This document shows positions 17,297 to 26,279 of a stretch of DNA of 64,000 nt, one piece after another; the first letter of the stretch is position 1; the number at the start of each line of letters is the position of its first letter. Under the pieces are notes generated by a model. The model was not told where the DNA came from, made no database searches, and was given only the letters and a program-made list of their open reading frames with translations. The translations under genes and the position numbers were made by a program. Source of the DNA: Bin55 sp965203735 (GTDB lineage Bacteria > Pseudomonadota > Gammaproteobacteria > Pseudomonadales > Azotimanducaceae); NCBI GenBank assembly GCA_965203735.1, contig OZ241909.1, positions 3,224,001 to 3,288,000 of the forward strand, written 5' to 3'.

Positions 17297-17784
17297 ATTC
17301 GATTGAAGATTTGGCATCAGGTTTGAGAAACCTGCCATCGGCAGATCCGCCTGAGAACATGCTCGAACAGGTTCGGGGGACCATCCGAAAGAGAAAAGCC
17401 GCTAAACAGCAGTTTATGCAGTTCGGAGGCGTCTCGTGTGTCGCCCTTGCCGTCATAGGCATCGTGATTTGGAATCAACCGGTCCTGGATGAGTTTGATT
17501 CCCGCATTGAGCAACTGCCTCCAGTCGCTCAGGAGGCAGAATCCGACGATTTGATCAATTTAGAGCGGGCTCTGCTGGAACAGTACTCTCCCGAAACCAT
17601 CGCGCAATCTGCGATCATCGTACATCTGGCTGACGTGAATACCGAACTAGCCACGCTTGGTTCTGACGACACGCCACGACGCAACGAGTTGCTTGAAAGA
17701 AAAGATGCGCTCAAACGTTCATATCGCCTTGTGCGGCAACAAGCTTCTAACCAATCTCAAACTGTAAATGATGGTTATCTATAG
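17272..17784 (+). CDS. Single-pass membrane protein, likely anti-sigma factor
   Basis: This 170-residue protein has a cytoplasmic N-terminus of about 45 residues, one membrane span (FGGVSCVALAVIGIVIW, about 51-67) and a charged, helical periplasmic part. I do not see a clear zinc anti-sigma motif. Position gives the best clue: it overlaps the ECF sigma gene and shares its size and topology with membrane anti-sigma factors, which hold the sigma factor at the membrane until a signal arrives. Start ATG 17272 is used; ATG 17287 is also possible. Role is inferred from topology and context. Confidence 0.6.
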   Translation: MEQNDMSVNSIEDLASGLRNLPSADPPENMLEQVRGTIRKRKAAKQQFMQFGGVSCVALAVIGIVIWNQPVLDEFDSRIEQLPPVAQEAESDDLINLERALLEQYSPETIAQSAIIVHLADVNTELATLGSDDTPRRNELLERKDALKRSYRLVRQQASNQSQTVNDGYL

Positions 17785-17803
17785 GAAATTTCCGGAGGAT
17801 TTG

Positions 17804-18916
17804 ATGAAGACACTGACATCCACTATTGCCTGCGTACTTTTGCTCGTGGGTTCGTTATCAATTGCGGCTAAAGAACCACAGGAAACCGCCGAAGACACTG
17901 ATCTTGCATCCAAGGATGAAGCATCGGGAGCTTCAAGCGTCGATGCCCAAGACCCCGAAGAGTCTCTAAGTGCTTATGAAAGAGCACTCCGAGCACAAGA
18001 GGAAGCAGAAAAAGCTCAAGATGAGGCCACTCGGGCTCAGGTGAAGGCGCAAAAGGCATTCGAAGAAGCACGAGAGTCAGAGGAATTGAAAGAGTGGCAT
18101 GAAGCAGCACTTGAGCGATCTGAAGCGGCAAGTGTTCGCTTTAGAGATGCTCTAGATGCTCTGACCGCTTCAAAAGCGCGAATGCAGGAAATTTCTCGAG
18201 TCGCGCCATTGATTGCAGCAAGCCAACCAAGCGTTGATGCACTACGCAATGATCTGGCTATAACGCTGCGAAATCGTGCTGTAGCGACAACTGGTGGCTT
18301 TATTGGCATCAGGATGGGAGAGTCCACGTCTCGGGGAATCGTGATCGATGAAGTCGTTGAAAACAGCCCCGCAGAAAAGAGTGGACTCCTAGCAGGGGAT
18401 GTGGTGTCCGCCATTGATGGTACCGACATTCAAGGATCAAAGAACCCATCTCAAGCTCTAACCGCTTTGATTCAATCTGTCGAGCCAGGATCTGAAGTTG
18501 AACTAGAAATTGTTAGAAACAAGAAAAAACTAACTCTATCCGTGGGGGTGGGAAGACGAGACCAAACCGCATGGACGGCTTACTCCCTCTCGCCCCGAGA
18601 CAACTACAACTATAGTGTCTCGATACTTCGTCACGATCGTGAACTGGTACTTCTCGAGTTTGAAGATGAGCTTGGCCACTACTTTGGAATGGAGTTTGGA
18701 ATTTTAGTGGTGGATACGCCGAAGGATAGCCAGCTTCAAGTTGGCGATCTACTCCTTCGTATAGACGACAATCCTGTGCGATCCATCTCACACGCTGAAA
18801 GATTCCTTCGTTCCGCCGAAGAAACCACCGAATTCACTGTGAAACGACGCGGAAAGACACAGAAGTTTGACATCGCGTCAGGAGGTCTTCGCATTAGTGA
18901 TGTACGAGAAATGTAG
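17804..18916 (+). CDS. Secreted two-PDZ protein with coiled coil
   Basis: ATG 17804 follows a strong GGAGG and opens a clear signal peptide (MKTLTSTIACVLLLVGSLSI), so I prefer it to the upstream frame start at 17768. After the signal come an acidic linker, a long Glu/Ala-rich coiled coil (about residues 55-150), a PDZ domain with GGFIGIRMGESTSRG and ENSPAEKSGLLAGDVVSAID, and a second PDZ-like domain near the C-terminus. There is no protease domain. PDZ domains bind protein C-termini, so an adaptor or stress-sensing role in the periplasm is plausible. The last third (FEDELGHYFGMEFGILVVD) is closely matched in the next gene, so the two are paralogues. Confidence 0.75.
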   Translation: MKTLTSTIACVLLLVGSLSIAAKEPQETAEDTDLASKDEASGASSVDAQDPEESLSAYERALRAQEEAEKAQDEATRAQVKAQKAFEEARESEELKEWHEAALERSEAASVRFRDALDALTASKARMQEISRVAPLIAASQPSVDALRNDLAITLRNRAVATTGGFIGIRMGESTSRGIVIDEVVENSPAEKSGLLAGDVVSAIDGTDIQGSKNPSQALTALIQSVEPGSEVELEIVRNKKKLTLSVGVGRRDQTAWTAYSLSPRDNYNYSVSILRHDRELVLLEFEDELGHYFGMEFGILVVDTPKDSQLQVGDLLLRIDDNPVRSISHAERFLRSAEETTEFTVKRRGKTQKFDIASGGLRISDVREM

Positions 18917-18974
18917 GCACTCTGTACTTGATCCATACTAGAACAACACAGGCAAAAAAGAACAGGAGTCAAGA

Positions 18975-19925
18975 ATGACATCCGCAGCAAGAATTGCATC
19001 GTGGCTGATGCTCGCGGCAACTTTGCCTCTAATTGGCGACACCGAACAAGAAGATCTGGAAAGAGATCTCAAGAATGCGATGCTTGAACTTGAAGCAGCA
19101 ATAGAAGCATTTGCGGAAATCGAGAGCGAGTTGGTCGTCGAAAGTGTCTCTCCATTTTTCCAGCACCTGCAACCATTGACCGAGATGTTGCCGGAGGTGG
19201 TCACAGATGCCGTGAGCGTAGCTGGAGTCGCCCTTCAACTCGGAAGACTTGGAATTGCGGTCGCTTCACCAACGGAAGATGGAATTCCGGTTTACCACGT
19301 GCATCCGAAGAGTTCGGCTGCACAATCTGGACTACGACCCCATGACACGATTGTGTCCATCAACGGTGAGACGGTAGAAACAATACTCGATGATCCTGAG
19401 CAAGTCCAAATGCTGTGGCCCGGTGTCGACGAAAACGGAGATCCATTGATTTTTGTAGCAGTTCGTGATGGCAAGGAATTGGAAATCAAAGTGGACAAGA
19501 AGACCATTCCGAGCAGTTCCATATTTCTTCATAGGGGGAATGCGCCTGTTGTGACATTTGAGGCACCACCGCATGGACAAACATGGGCTACTTGGATCGA
19601 GAACAATCCAAGTATTGTGTCCTTCAATTTTTCAGGGCGGGTTTCCGTACTGGAGATCGAGGAGGAGATCGGCCATTACTTTGGTGTTGAGTTCGGCGTC
19701 CTTGTAGTGGATATTCCTGATGACCACGACCAACTAAAGCCGGGCGACATCGTGCTGCGAATCGACGGCAACCCGATCCGATCCTATTCACACGTCGAAA
19801 AGTACTCAGCGAAAGCGTCGTCCTCGGAAACGGTGAAAGTGAGAATTAAGAGACGGGGAAGAACCATGGACGTGGACTTTAGTCCTAAAGAGTGGTTCCT
19901 TGCCCCGGTCTACAAGTACGAATAG
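18975..19925 (+). CDS. Secreted PDZ protein, paralogue of the preceding gene
   Basis: The 316-residue protein has a short signal peptide (MTSAARIASWLMLAATLPLI) and an acidic coiled-coil-prone segment. A PDZ domain follows with HVHPKSSAAQSGLRPHDTIV, then a second PDZ-like domain with EEIGHYFGVEFGVLVVDIP and RIDGNPIRSYSHVEKY. These last blocks match the preceding protein closely, which points to duplication within the operon. AGGAG lies just upstream of the ATG. It is the last gene of the sigma/anti-sigma/PDZ/PDZ operon and converges with the ABC-F gene. No catalytic motif is visible. Confidence 0.75.
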   Translation: MTSAARIASWLMLAATLPLIGDTEQEDLERDLKNAMLELEAAIEAFAEIESELVVESVSPFFQHLQPLTEMLPEVVTDAVSVAGVALQLGRLGIAVASPTEDGIPVYHVHPKSSAAQSGLRPHDTIVSINGETVETILDDPEQVQMLWPGVDENGDPLIFVAVRDGKELEIKVDKKTIPSSSIFLHRGNAPVVTFEAPPHGQTWATWIENNPSIVSFNFSGRVSVLEIEEEIGHYFGVEFGVLVVDIPDDHDQLKPGDIVLRIDGNPIRSYSHVEKYSAKASSSETVKVRIKRRGRTMDVDFSPKEWFLAPVYKYE

Positions 19926-19948
19926 CCCATGTAGGGCTCCTTAAGCCG

Positions 19949-20012
19949 GTGGATGTCGATAGGTTTCTCCCAAGATCAACCGCCATACAATCTTTCCTCT
20001 ATCGACATCCAC
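19949..20012. repeat. 14-bp perfect inverted repeat in the convergent 3' region
   Basis: GTGGATGTCGATAG at 19949-19962 is the exact reverse complement of bases 19999-20012, with a 36-nt spacer. One arm lies inside the last codons of the ABC-F gene and the other in the 3' untranslated region of the PDZ gene. A smaller hairpin (AGCCC/GGGCT, 19924-19938) lies just before it. It could end or stabilise transcripts from both sides; there is no clear U-tract. Confidence 0.5.
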
Positions 20013-21838
20013 TCGTTTTCTAACTCTTCGATCTGCTTTTTCTTGGCTCCATGCTGTCGCATCCAATTATTCAATTCGTTGCGATCGGCTCTCTCAAAGG
20101 TTTTTGGATTTACAAGAAGATCGTTCAAATCTTGAACCTCCCGTTCCAATTTCGCCAATAGACCTTCAACTTCTTCCTTGCGACGAAGATGAACTCGTTG
20201 TCTGTTTCGAACGTCCGCTCGTTCTCTTCTAACTTCTTTAGAGGACCGGCTTGTGGATTTCTTTGGCCCTTCGGATACGCGTTCCAGCGACTCTTCGTAC
20301 TCTTCGAGATCCCCTTCGAAAGGGGATAACGTTCCGCCTTCAATGAGCCAAAACTCATTTACGCATTGGCGAAGCAAGTGTTGATCATGTGCAACCACTA
20401 TCACTGCACCTTCAAAGGAATCGAGTGCGTGTGCCAAAGCAGCGCGCATGTCAATGTCCAAATGGTTTGTCGGTTCGTCAAGAACTAGCAATGCTGGTCG
20501 GTGCAAAGAAATCATCGCCAATACCAGTCGAGCCTTCTCTCCGCCGCTGAACTGGTCGACACGTCTGAAGATGTCGTTTCCACCAAATCCCCATGCACCG
20601 AGAAAATTGCGAACTTGCTGCTCAGACATTTCAACTAGACCCACAACATGATCCCGAGCACTTCGACGTCCGTCTAGGATCTCTAATTGATGCTGTGCAA
20701 AGTAACCAACAGAAGTATGTTCGCTCAGTTGAATAGTGCCATTCAACGGTGAGATTTCTGACGCCAGAGACTTGAGCAATGTCGATTTGCCAGCGCCGTT
20801 CAATCCCAGTACGCCAATACGATCTCCAGGATAGATGCGCTGAGTGAGATCACTAATCACCTCGATTCCGCCGTACCCGAGACTACAGTTATCAATCTGA
20901 GCCATCGGTTGATCTAACCGGCCTGGCGATTGAAACGAAAATCTGTAGGGAAGTTCAGTCCGGACAATTGCGACTTGCTGCATCCGCTCAAGTAATTTGA
21001 TTCTGCTTTGTACCTGTCGTGCTTTTGTCGCCTTGTACCTAAACCGGTCTATGAATCTTCCAATGCGTTGCCGTTCCTTAATCTGGCGTTGGTGCAACAC
21101 CTCTTGTTGGGTAAGCAGCGCCGCCCGTTGTTCTTCGAATGACGAATAGCCGCCCCGATAGGTCTTCGCTTGATATTGATCAATGTGAACGATCGTATCC
21201 ACAGCACTATCCAAGAAGTCTCGGTCGTGAGCGATCATCAGAACTGTGCCATCGAACTTGGACAACCATCTTTGTAGCCAAACCGTCGCTTCCAAATCCA
21301 AGTGATTGGTTGGTTCGTCTAACAGCATCAACTCGGCGGGAGTCATTAGTGCTTGTGCGAGGTTTAGACGAATTCTCCATCCTCCCGAAAACTCTCGATA
21401 GGGTTTTGAGAATTCGGATGCTGTGAAACCCAGACCAACCAAAATTGTCGCGGCTCGATTTTCGTAGCGATATCCGTCCAGATCCTCGAATTCTGTGAGG
21501 GCATGGGCCAGTCGCTCGTCGTTTCCCTCCTTCTCCGCTCGCTCTATAGCCGTTTGGACCCGCCGTAAGCGACCGTCGCCATCCATTACAAATTCAATGG
21601 CAGTACGCACCGATGGCTCAATGTGCTGACGCAAGGAAGAAATGCGCCAAGCCGTGGGCAGTTCAACATTCCCTTCGTGCGGCGCGAGCTTACCTTGGAT
21701 TAATTCAAACAGTGTGGTTTTTCCCGCACCGTTCCTGCCCACAATTCCTACTCTGTGGCCAGCATGCACCGTAAATGAGAGTTCCTCGAATAGAGGGTCG
21801 TCGCCAAACTTGAAGCAGACGTTGGTTAACTGAAGCAG
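19976..21838 (-). CDS. ABC-F family ATPase (Uup/YheS type)
   Basis: The soluble protein has two ABC ATPase domains: Walker A GRNGAGKTTLFE and signature EFSGGWRIRLNLAQAL in the first, GLNGAGKSTLLK and QFSGGEKARLVLAMI in the second. A linker of ABC-F type joins them, and a charged coiled-coil tail ends the protein. There are no membrane domains. ABC-F proteins act on the ribosome or in DNA repair. The frame with ATG/GTG/TTG begins at GTG 21769 and lacks the first strand of the fold. Extending to CTG 21838 gives MLQLTNVCFKFGDDPLF, the normal start of the family, with GGGAG about 8 nt upstream. An in-frame TGA just before it leaves no ATG, GTG or TTG. I therefore call a CTG start. Confidence 0.85.
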   Translation of the reverse strand: MLQLTNVCFKFGDDPLFEELSFTVHAGHRVGIVGRNGAGKTTLFELIQGKLAPHEGNVELPTAWRISSLRQHIEPSVRTAIEFVMDGDGRLRRVQTAIERAEKEGNDERLAHALTEFEDLDGYRYENRAATILVGLGFTASEFSKPYREFSGGWRIRLNLAQALMTPAELMLLDEPTNHLDLEATVWLQRWLSKFDGTVLMIAHDRDFLDSAVDTIVHIDQYQAKTYRGGYSSFEEQRAALLTQQEVLHQRQIKERQRIGRFIDRFRYKATKARQVQSRIKLLERMQQVAIVRTELPYRFSFQSPGRLDQPMAQIDNCSLGYGGIEVISDLTQRIYPGDRIGVLGLNGAGKSTLLKSLASEISPLNGTIQLSEHTSVGYFAQHQLEILDGRRSARDHVVGLVEMSEQQVRNFLGAWGFGGNDIFRRVDQFSGGEKARLVLAMISLHRPALLVLDEPTNHLDIDMRAALAHALDSFEGAVIVVAHDQHLLRQCVNEFWLIEGGTLSPFEGDLEEYEESLERVSEGPKKSTSRSSKEVRRERADVRNRQRVHLRRKEEVEGLLAKLEREVQDLNDLLVNPKTFERADRNELNNWMRQHGAKKKQIEELENEWMSIEERLYGG

Positions 21839-21851
21839 AACGAGCTCCCGC

Positions 21852-22373
21852 TCACCTCACAGATCGAGGCCCAAGCCGAAACTGTTGAATCGCCAAGCCA
21901 ATGAACACAACGAACGCAGACAAAGCAAGAAACGGGATCGCCTTGCTTCCTTCTGTGCAATCGATGGATCCCCTGAACAGAGCTTTGGTGAGATCTTTGA
22001 ATGGAAAGTCGTTCTGCAGTAAGAAGTCAACTCCAGCAGTGCAGGAAGAACTGTCAAAAATCCCAAACATGAGACCTAGATGTCGCAATGCAAAGGCGAT
22101 GCCGGCGAGATAGGCAAGAATTGACAACAAGGGCAAAATTCCAAGTCTTGAATCGATAGTCAAACTCAGAATGGCCACGAGGATGCCCAAAAACATAAAG
22201 TAGCGTTGCGTCAAGCACAATGCACACGGATATTGGTTGAACACATGCTCCAATGCCAGTGTTAGCGCAAGAGCACCGCCTCCACAAAACACAATCAGAG
22301 CAGCCCAAAAGTCACTGTGCTTGTAGTCAAAGTCAAAAACCGCGAGCAGCCCGCTAGACTTAGTCTTCATCAT
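21852..22373 (-). CDS. dsbB: Disulfide bond formation protein B
   Basis: The 173-residue inner-membrane protein has four hydrophobic segments and the two periplasmic Cys pairs of DsbB: the quinone-side pair in YPCALCLTQRY and the DsbA-facing pair in SSSCTAGV and SIDCTEG. It reoxidises DsbA with ubiquinone. It ends 13 nt before the ABC-F CTG start, so the ABC-F gene is likely cotranscribed. No dsbA is in the window. Confidence 0.9.
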   Translation of the reverse strand: MMKTKSSGLLAVFDFDYKHSDFWAALIVFCGGGALALTLALEHVFNQYPCALCLTQRYFMFLGILVAILSLTIDSRLGILPLLSILAYLAGIAFALRHLGLMFGIFDSSSCTAGVDFLLQNDFPFKDLTKALFRGSIDCTEGSKAIPFLALSAFVVFIGLAIQQFRLGPRSVR

Positions 22374-22401
22374 GTTTGCTCCACATACAATTCATCTAGC
22401 C

Positions 22402-22998
22402 CTACACTGTTGGGGCAAGTTGAAGTTCCGATTGTCGCCAAGAGTTTACCTGTTGCTCAAGTGCTGGGAAATAAACCTGAAAGTCATCGTGAAATAGTGC
22501 GATGTCTCTGGACACTACCTCAAGCCCATGCTCAAACTCTTCCTTGCCGAGACGCTTAAGGATTCCGCGCATAATTCGCAAAATGACATCTACGTCTGCG
22601 TAGCTTGACCACAGGTCTTTTTTCACCGTGTGAAAGTAGAGATCCATGGCCGAACTGGGAATGTTGTATTCGGCAATTGAACGATAACAATGTTCCGTGA
22701 AATCTGATAATTTGCCCTCACCGTATCGCTCCCAATGCGATGCCAAGATGTGATCTGCCACGAGATCGAGCAAAATCGGAGCGACTCGGCGTAAGTCAGG
22801 TCCGAATCTCCAGTAAGTGGACCGCATCTCGGCCAATTTGTTGCTAATAGAGTCGATGCGCCTGTGCAACCTTATACCTTCCTGCAAGTCCTTCGAAAGT
22901 GTCGCGGGAATTGGTCCTTTGACAAAGTCACCCAAGAAGGCTCCCGCGAGATGCGCTTCCTTGTCGCGAGCAAGCCAACTGTGAACCAGGAAATTCAT
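22402..22998 (-). CDS. acpH: Acyl carrier protein phosphodiesterase
   Basis: The 198-residue protein matches AcpH in length and pattern: MNFLVHSWLARDKEAHLAGA, FLGDFVKG, IRLHRRIDS, and the LDLVADHILASHW and FHDDFQVYFPALE blocks. AcpH belongs to an HD-like fold and removes the 4'-phosphopantetheine arm from holo-ACP. The start codon overlaps the gshA stop by four bases, so the two are probably translated together. The dsbB gene follows 28 nt later. Confidence 0.88.
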   Translation of the reverse strand: MNFLVHSWLARDKEAHLAGAFLGDFVKGPIPATLSKDLQEGIRLHRRIDSISNKLAEMRSTYWRFGPDLRRVAPILLDLVADHILASHWERYGEGKLSDFTEHCYRSIAEYNIPSSAMDLYFHTVKKDLWSSYADVDVILRIMRGILKRLGKEEFEHGLEVVSRDIALFHDDFQVYFPALEQQVNSWRQSELQLAPTV

Positions 22999-24566
22999 TG
23001 ATTCATGCTTAGATGCATGTAAGAACTTAGATGTTCCTCAAAAGATTGAGTTTCTGAATCCTCAAATTCTCTTTGTCGCGTTACAGACTCGATAGCCATG
23101 CGCTCAAATTCTTGAATTCGCTCAGGGCTTAGTGGATTGCTCAAGTACTGTTGCTGATGTTCATTAGCGAGAGCATCAATCAATCTGTAATAAGACTTCC
23201 TTTCATGGGTCATACGGGAAAGGATCTGTGCGGAAGGAGTTCTTGAAGGATCCAAGACCTTTTGCCTTTGAGTTTCCAATGCAGACCTGTAGTCACCTGA
23301 AGCACCACCAGAATCCATTGTCTCGCACACCTGCTCTACTTCATTAAGAAGTTCCATGGCCCAGTCACGAAGCCTACGCGGAGAACCTTCAAATCTTAGG
23401 AGTGCATTTGGATCTCGCCCATTCCCGACCGTCGTAGATTGGTTTTCCTGAATCTCCTTCCACGAAGATCGGGAGTCCTCATAGCCGGGCTTCAACCAAG
23501 CGAAAAGTAACAGAGCATCTAAGAAATGAGCTGTTTCACTGTCGATCCCTGTGCGCAAAAAAGGATTCAAGTCCAAACATCTCACTTCCAAATACTCGAT
23601 TCCACCTGAGTTCAATTGTTCGAGAGGTCTCGGACCGCTATGCGCTTTAGGCTTGGGTCGAATGGATCCATAACACTCTGCCTCGATCTGCAAAAGCGAT
23701 GTTGAGAGCTGTTTGTATTCTCCGTCTTCCGACTTCAATCCTATTTTCTCGTATGCGTCGAATGGTTGCGTGAGAGCGTCCACCATATGCGTCGAGTAAT
23801 CACGAAGGGAGTTGTAGGAAATGTAGTGCGACGACTGAGCAACGCTCTGATAGCCCAAAGATCCTTGTCTCAACGAAGTTGCATGCGGCAGATAGAACGA
23901 CTCACCATCCAACTCCTGCAAACCGTGATCCGCTGTGGTGGCTACGAAGGAACCACAAACGGCTGGGGAGGCTCCGAACAGATAAGTGGGAAGCCAAGCG
24001 ATTCGTTGAAAATTGCGAATCAATGATAGATATGCGCTATTGCGAAACTCTTGCGAATCAGCAACATCTCGAACTTGCGCAAGCGACTTCCAAAGCTCAT
24101 CTGATATGGAGAAGTTGTAGTGCAAACCCGATATGGACTGCATATAGCGTCCATAGCGATTCGCTAATCCGCGTCGATAGATGGTCTTTATTCGTCCGGA
24201 ATTGGACGACCCATACAAAGCAATGGGTATGGAAGATTCGCTTCGCAACATGCAAGGCATACTTGCAGGCCACAGCCTTTCGCGTTCAATGACGGCATAG
24301 ACGAATCGATGAATGTCGTCCAGTTCTAGAAGGCAGTCTTCTACGCTTGAGTGAACTTGAGTGACGAATTCCAATTGTGATTCTGAAAAATCAGTCGTGA
24401 TGAATGGATGAGTCAGTGCCGCTCCAAGTTCAGAAGGATGGGGCTCGCGTGAGAGGTAGCCGTCGCGAGTAATGCGCAAGGCTTCCTTCTCAATGCCGTG
24501 ATTGACTTGAATCGAACCGCTTTTCTCTAAAGCTAAATCCAAGGCACGAGTAAGCTCAGAGTTCAA
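22995..24566 (-). CDS. gshA: Glutamate-cysteine ligase, proteobacterial type
   Basis: The 523-residue protein has the normal length and motifs of GshA of Escherichia coli type: GIEKEALRITRDG near the N-terminus (glutamate and metal binding), TTDFSESQLEFVTQVH, SGLHYNFSISDELW, SLRDYSTHMVDAL and EYLEVRCLDLNPFLRTGID. It makes gamma-glutamylcysteine with ATP, the first step of glutathione synthesis. It is followed by overlapping acpH and lies downstream of pckA with a 71-nt gap. No gshB is in the window. Confidence 0.93.
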   Translation of the reverse strand: MNSELTRALDLALEKSGSIQVNHGIEKEALRITRDGYLSREPHPSELGAALTHPFITTDFSESQLEFVTQVHSSVEDCLLELDDIHRFVYAVIERERLWPASMPCMLRSESSIPIALYGSSNSGRIKTIYRRGLANRYGRYMQSISGLHYNFSISDELWKSLAQVRDVADSQEFRNSAYLSLIRNFQRIAWLPTYLFGASPAVCGSFVATTADHGLQELDGESFYLPHATSLRQGSLGYQSVAQSSHYISYNSLRDYSTHMVDALTQPFDAYEKIGLKSEDGEYKQLSTSLLQIEAECYGSIRPKPKAHSGPRPLEQLNSGGIEYLEVRCLDLNPFLRTGIDSETAHFLDALLLFAWLKPGYEDSRSSWKEIQENQSTTVGNGRDPNALLRFEGSPRRLRDWAMELLNEVEQVCETMDSGGASGDYRSALETQRQKVLDPSRTPSAQILSRMTHERKSYYRLIDALANEHQQQYLSNPLSPERIQEFERMAIESVTRQREFEDSETQSFEEHLSSYMHLSMNQ

Positions 24567-24637
24567 TTTCAGATTTCACCTTAGCTTGAGGCAACACCTT
24601 TGTGTTGCCATTAAGGGTAGTGCGACGAGTAAACCGT

Positions 24638-26161
24638 CTAACGAGGACCCGCGGAAATAGTGGCTTCGCTGACGTCAAATTGCGAGAAGTTCTTTTGAAA
24701 CTTAGCAATCAGAGACCGGCGTCCAGCATCATATTCCGCCTCATTAGCCCAAGCATCTCTTGGGTTCGTGATAAGTGAATCCAATCCTTTGATTTTCTTG
24801 GGTATCGTGAGATTCAGCTGGGCCAAGTGTTCCTTGGGCACATCGAGTAACTCTCCCGATCGAGTCGCACGAATAATCTTGCGCGTCTCTGGTATTCCAA
24901 TTCTTTCTCCTCTTCCGTAAGCACCACCGATCCAGCCTGTATTAACCAAATACACTTGCGAATTGAACGCTTTCAACCGCTGTACAAGCAATTCCGCATA
25001 GACTCGGGCTGGTCGCGGCAGGAAAGCCGCCCCAAAACCAGCAGAGAAGGTCGCTGAGTAGGGCTCGGAAGACCCAACTACCGTCGAACCAATCTGTGCG
25101 GTGTAGCCTGACAGGAAGTGGTACGCGGCGGCCTGTCTTGACAGAATCGAGACCGGAGGCAATACACCACTCACATCGCAAGTTAGGAAGATTATGGTGC
25201 TAGGTTCTCCAGCACGGTTCATCGGAACCCTCGCTTCCACATTGGAACGTGGATAACACGCCCGAGTGTTTTCCGTCAGAGATGAATCGGAATAGTCGGG
25301 TTCTCGCGTATCTTCATCAATGACAACATTTTCGATAATTGCGCCAAAACGGATGGCGTCGTAGATTACGGGTTCGTTCTGTCTGCTCAAGTTGATGCAC
25401 TTCGCGTAGCATCCTCCCTCAAAGTTGAACACGGAACCTTCTCCCCACCCGTGTTCATCGTCGCCAATCAAAAGACAATCCGGATCTGAAGAAAGAGTGG
25501 TCTTACCAGTTCCCGACAAACCAAAGAAAAGTGCAACGTTACCAGATGAATCCACATTAGAAGAACAGTGCATCGGAAGGATTTCGTTTTCAGGCAACAG
25601 ATAGTTCATTACTGAAAACATCGCCTTCTTCAACTCACCTGCGTATTGCACTCCTGCGATCAAGACCTTGCGTTCGAGTACGCTGATGATGATTGCAACT
25701 TCCGAATTCGTGCCATCTCTCTCCGGCACGCAACGGAAATCTGGAGCACTCAAGACCTGCCAAACAGGCTTGTTCCGCGGATTGAACTCTTCGGGCACGA
25801 TAAAAAGTGATCGCGCAAACATTTGATGCCACGCGTATTGCGTACACACATGTACCGGCTGGTAATGCATCGGGTGTGCCCCCACGTGCATCACGCCGCC
25901 GTAGCTTTCGCCTTCGTCCAGATAGGAGCTAACACGTCGCCATAGGCGTGCAAACTCCGACGCACCAAAAGGCTGATTGACAGACCCCCAATCAACCTTG
26001 TCCGCTGTGGCCTGATCTCGTACGATGAAACGGTCCTTCGGTGACCTACCCGTACGAGTCCCGGTTTGAACGGATATAGCTCCGTTTGATGCAAGGATAC
26101 CCTCGCCTCTTTGAACGACGTGTTCGGCAAGGGTTGCGGTTCCCAAACCGTTATATCGCAT
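24638..26161 (-). CDS. pckA: Phosphoenolpyruvate carboxykinase (ATP)
   Basis: The 507-residue protein shows RTGRSPKDRFIVRD, the MHVGAHPMHYQPVH region, the kinase P-loop GLSGTGKTTLSSDPDCLLIG followed by DDEHGW, and SRQAAAYHFLSGYTAQIG. These are the oxaloacetate, metal and ATP sites of ATP-type PEPCK, the gluconeogenic enzyme turning oxaloacetate to PEP and CO2. ATG 26161 is used because an in-frame TAA lies about 16 codons upstream with no other start between. It sits between gshA and hslR, a neighbourhood that resembles other gammaproteobacteria. Confidence 0.95.
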   Translation of the reverse strand: MRYNGLGTATLAEHVVQRGEGILASNGAISVQTGTRTGRSPKDRFIVRDQATADKVDWGSVNQPFGASEFARLWRRVSSYLDEGESYGGVMHVGAHPMHYQPVHVCTQYAWHQMFARSLFIVPEEFNPRNKPVWQVLSAPDFRCVPERDGTNSEVAIIISVLERKVLIAGVQYAGELKKAMFSVMNYLLPENEILPMHCSSNVDSSGNVALFFGLSGTGKTTLSSDPDCLLIGDDEHGWGEGSVFNFEGGCYAKCINLSRQNEPVIYDAIRFGAIIENVVIDEDTREPDYSDSSLTENTRACYPRSNVEARVPMNRAGEPSTIIFLTCDVSGVLPPVSILSRQAAAYHFLSGYTAQIGSTVVGSSEPYSATFSAGFGAAFLPRPARVYAELLVQRLKAFNSQVYLVNTGWIGGAYGRGERIGIPETRKIIRATRSGELLDVPKEHLAQLNLTIPKKIKGLDSLITNPRDAWANEAEYDAGRRSLIAKFQKNFSQFDVSEATISAGPR

Positions 26162-26279
26162 AGGTTCTTTTGCGGCTTCTATGGCTTTTCCTGTTGCTAC
26201 TTGTTATTGGCTCTGAAAATGTTATTCGTCAGCGGCTATTCACAGTCACATCTTTGGATGAGACCACCGATGCCGCGAG

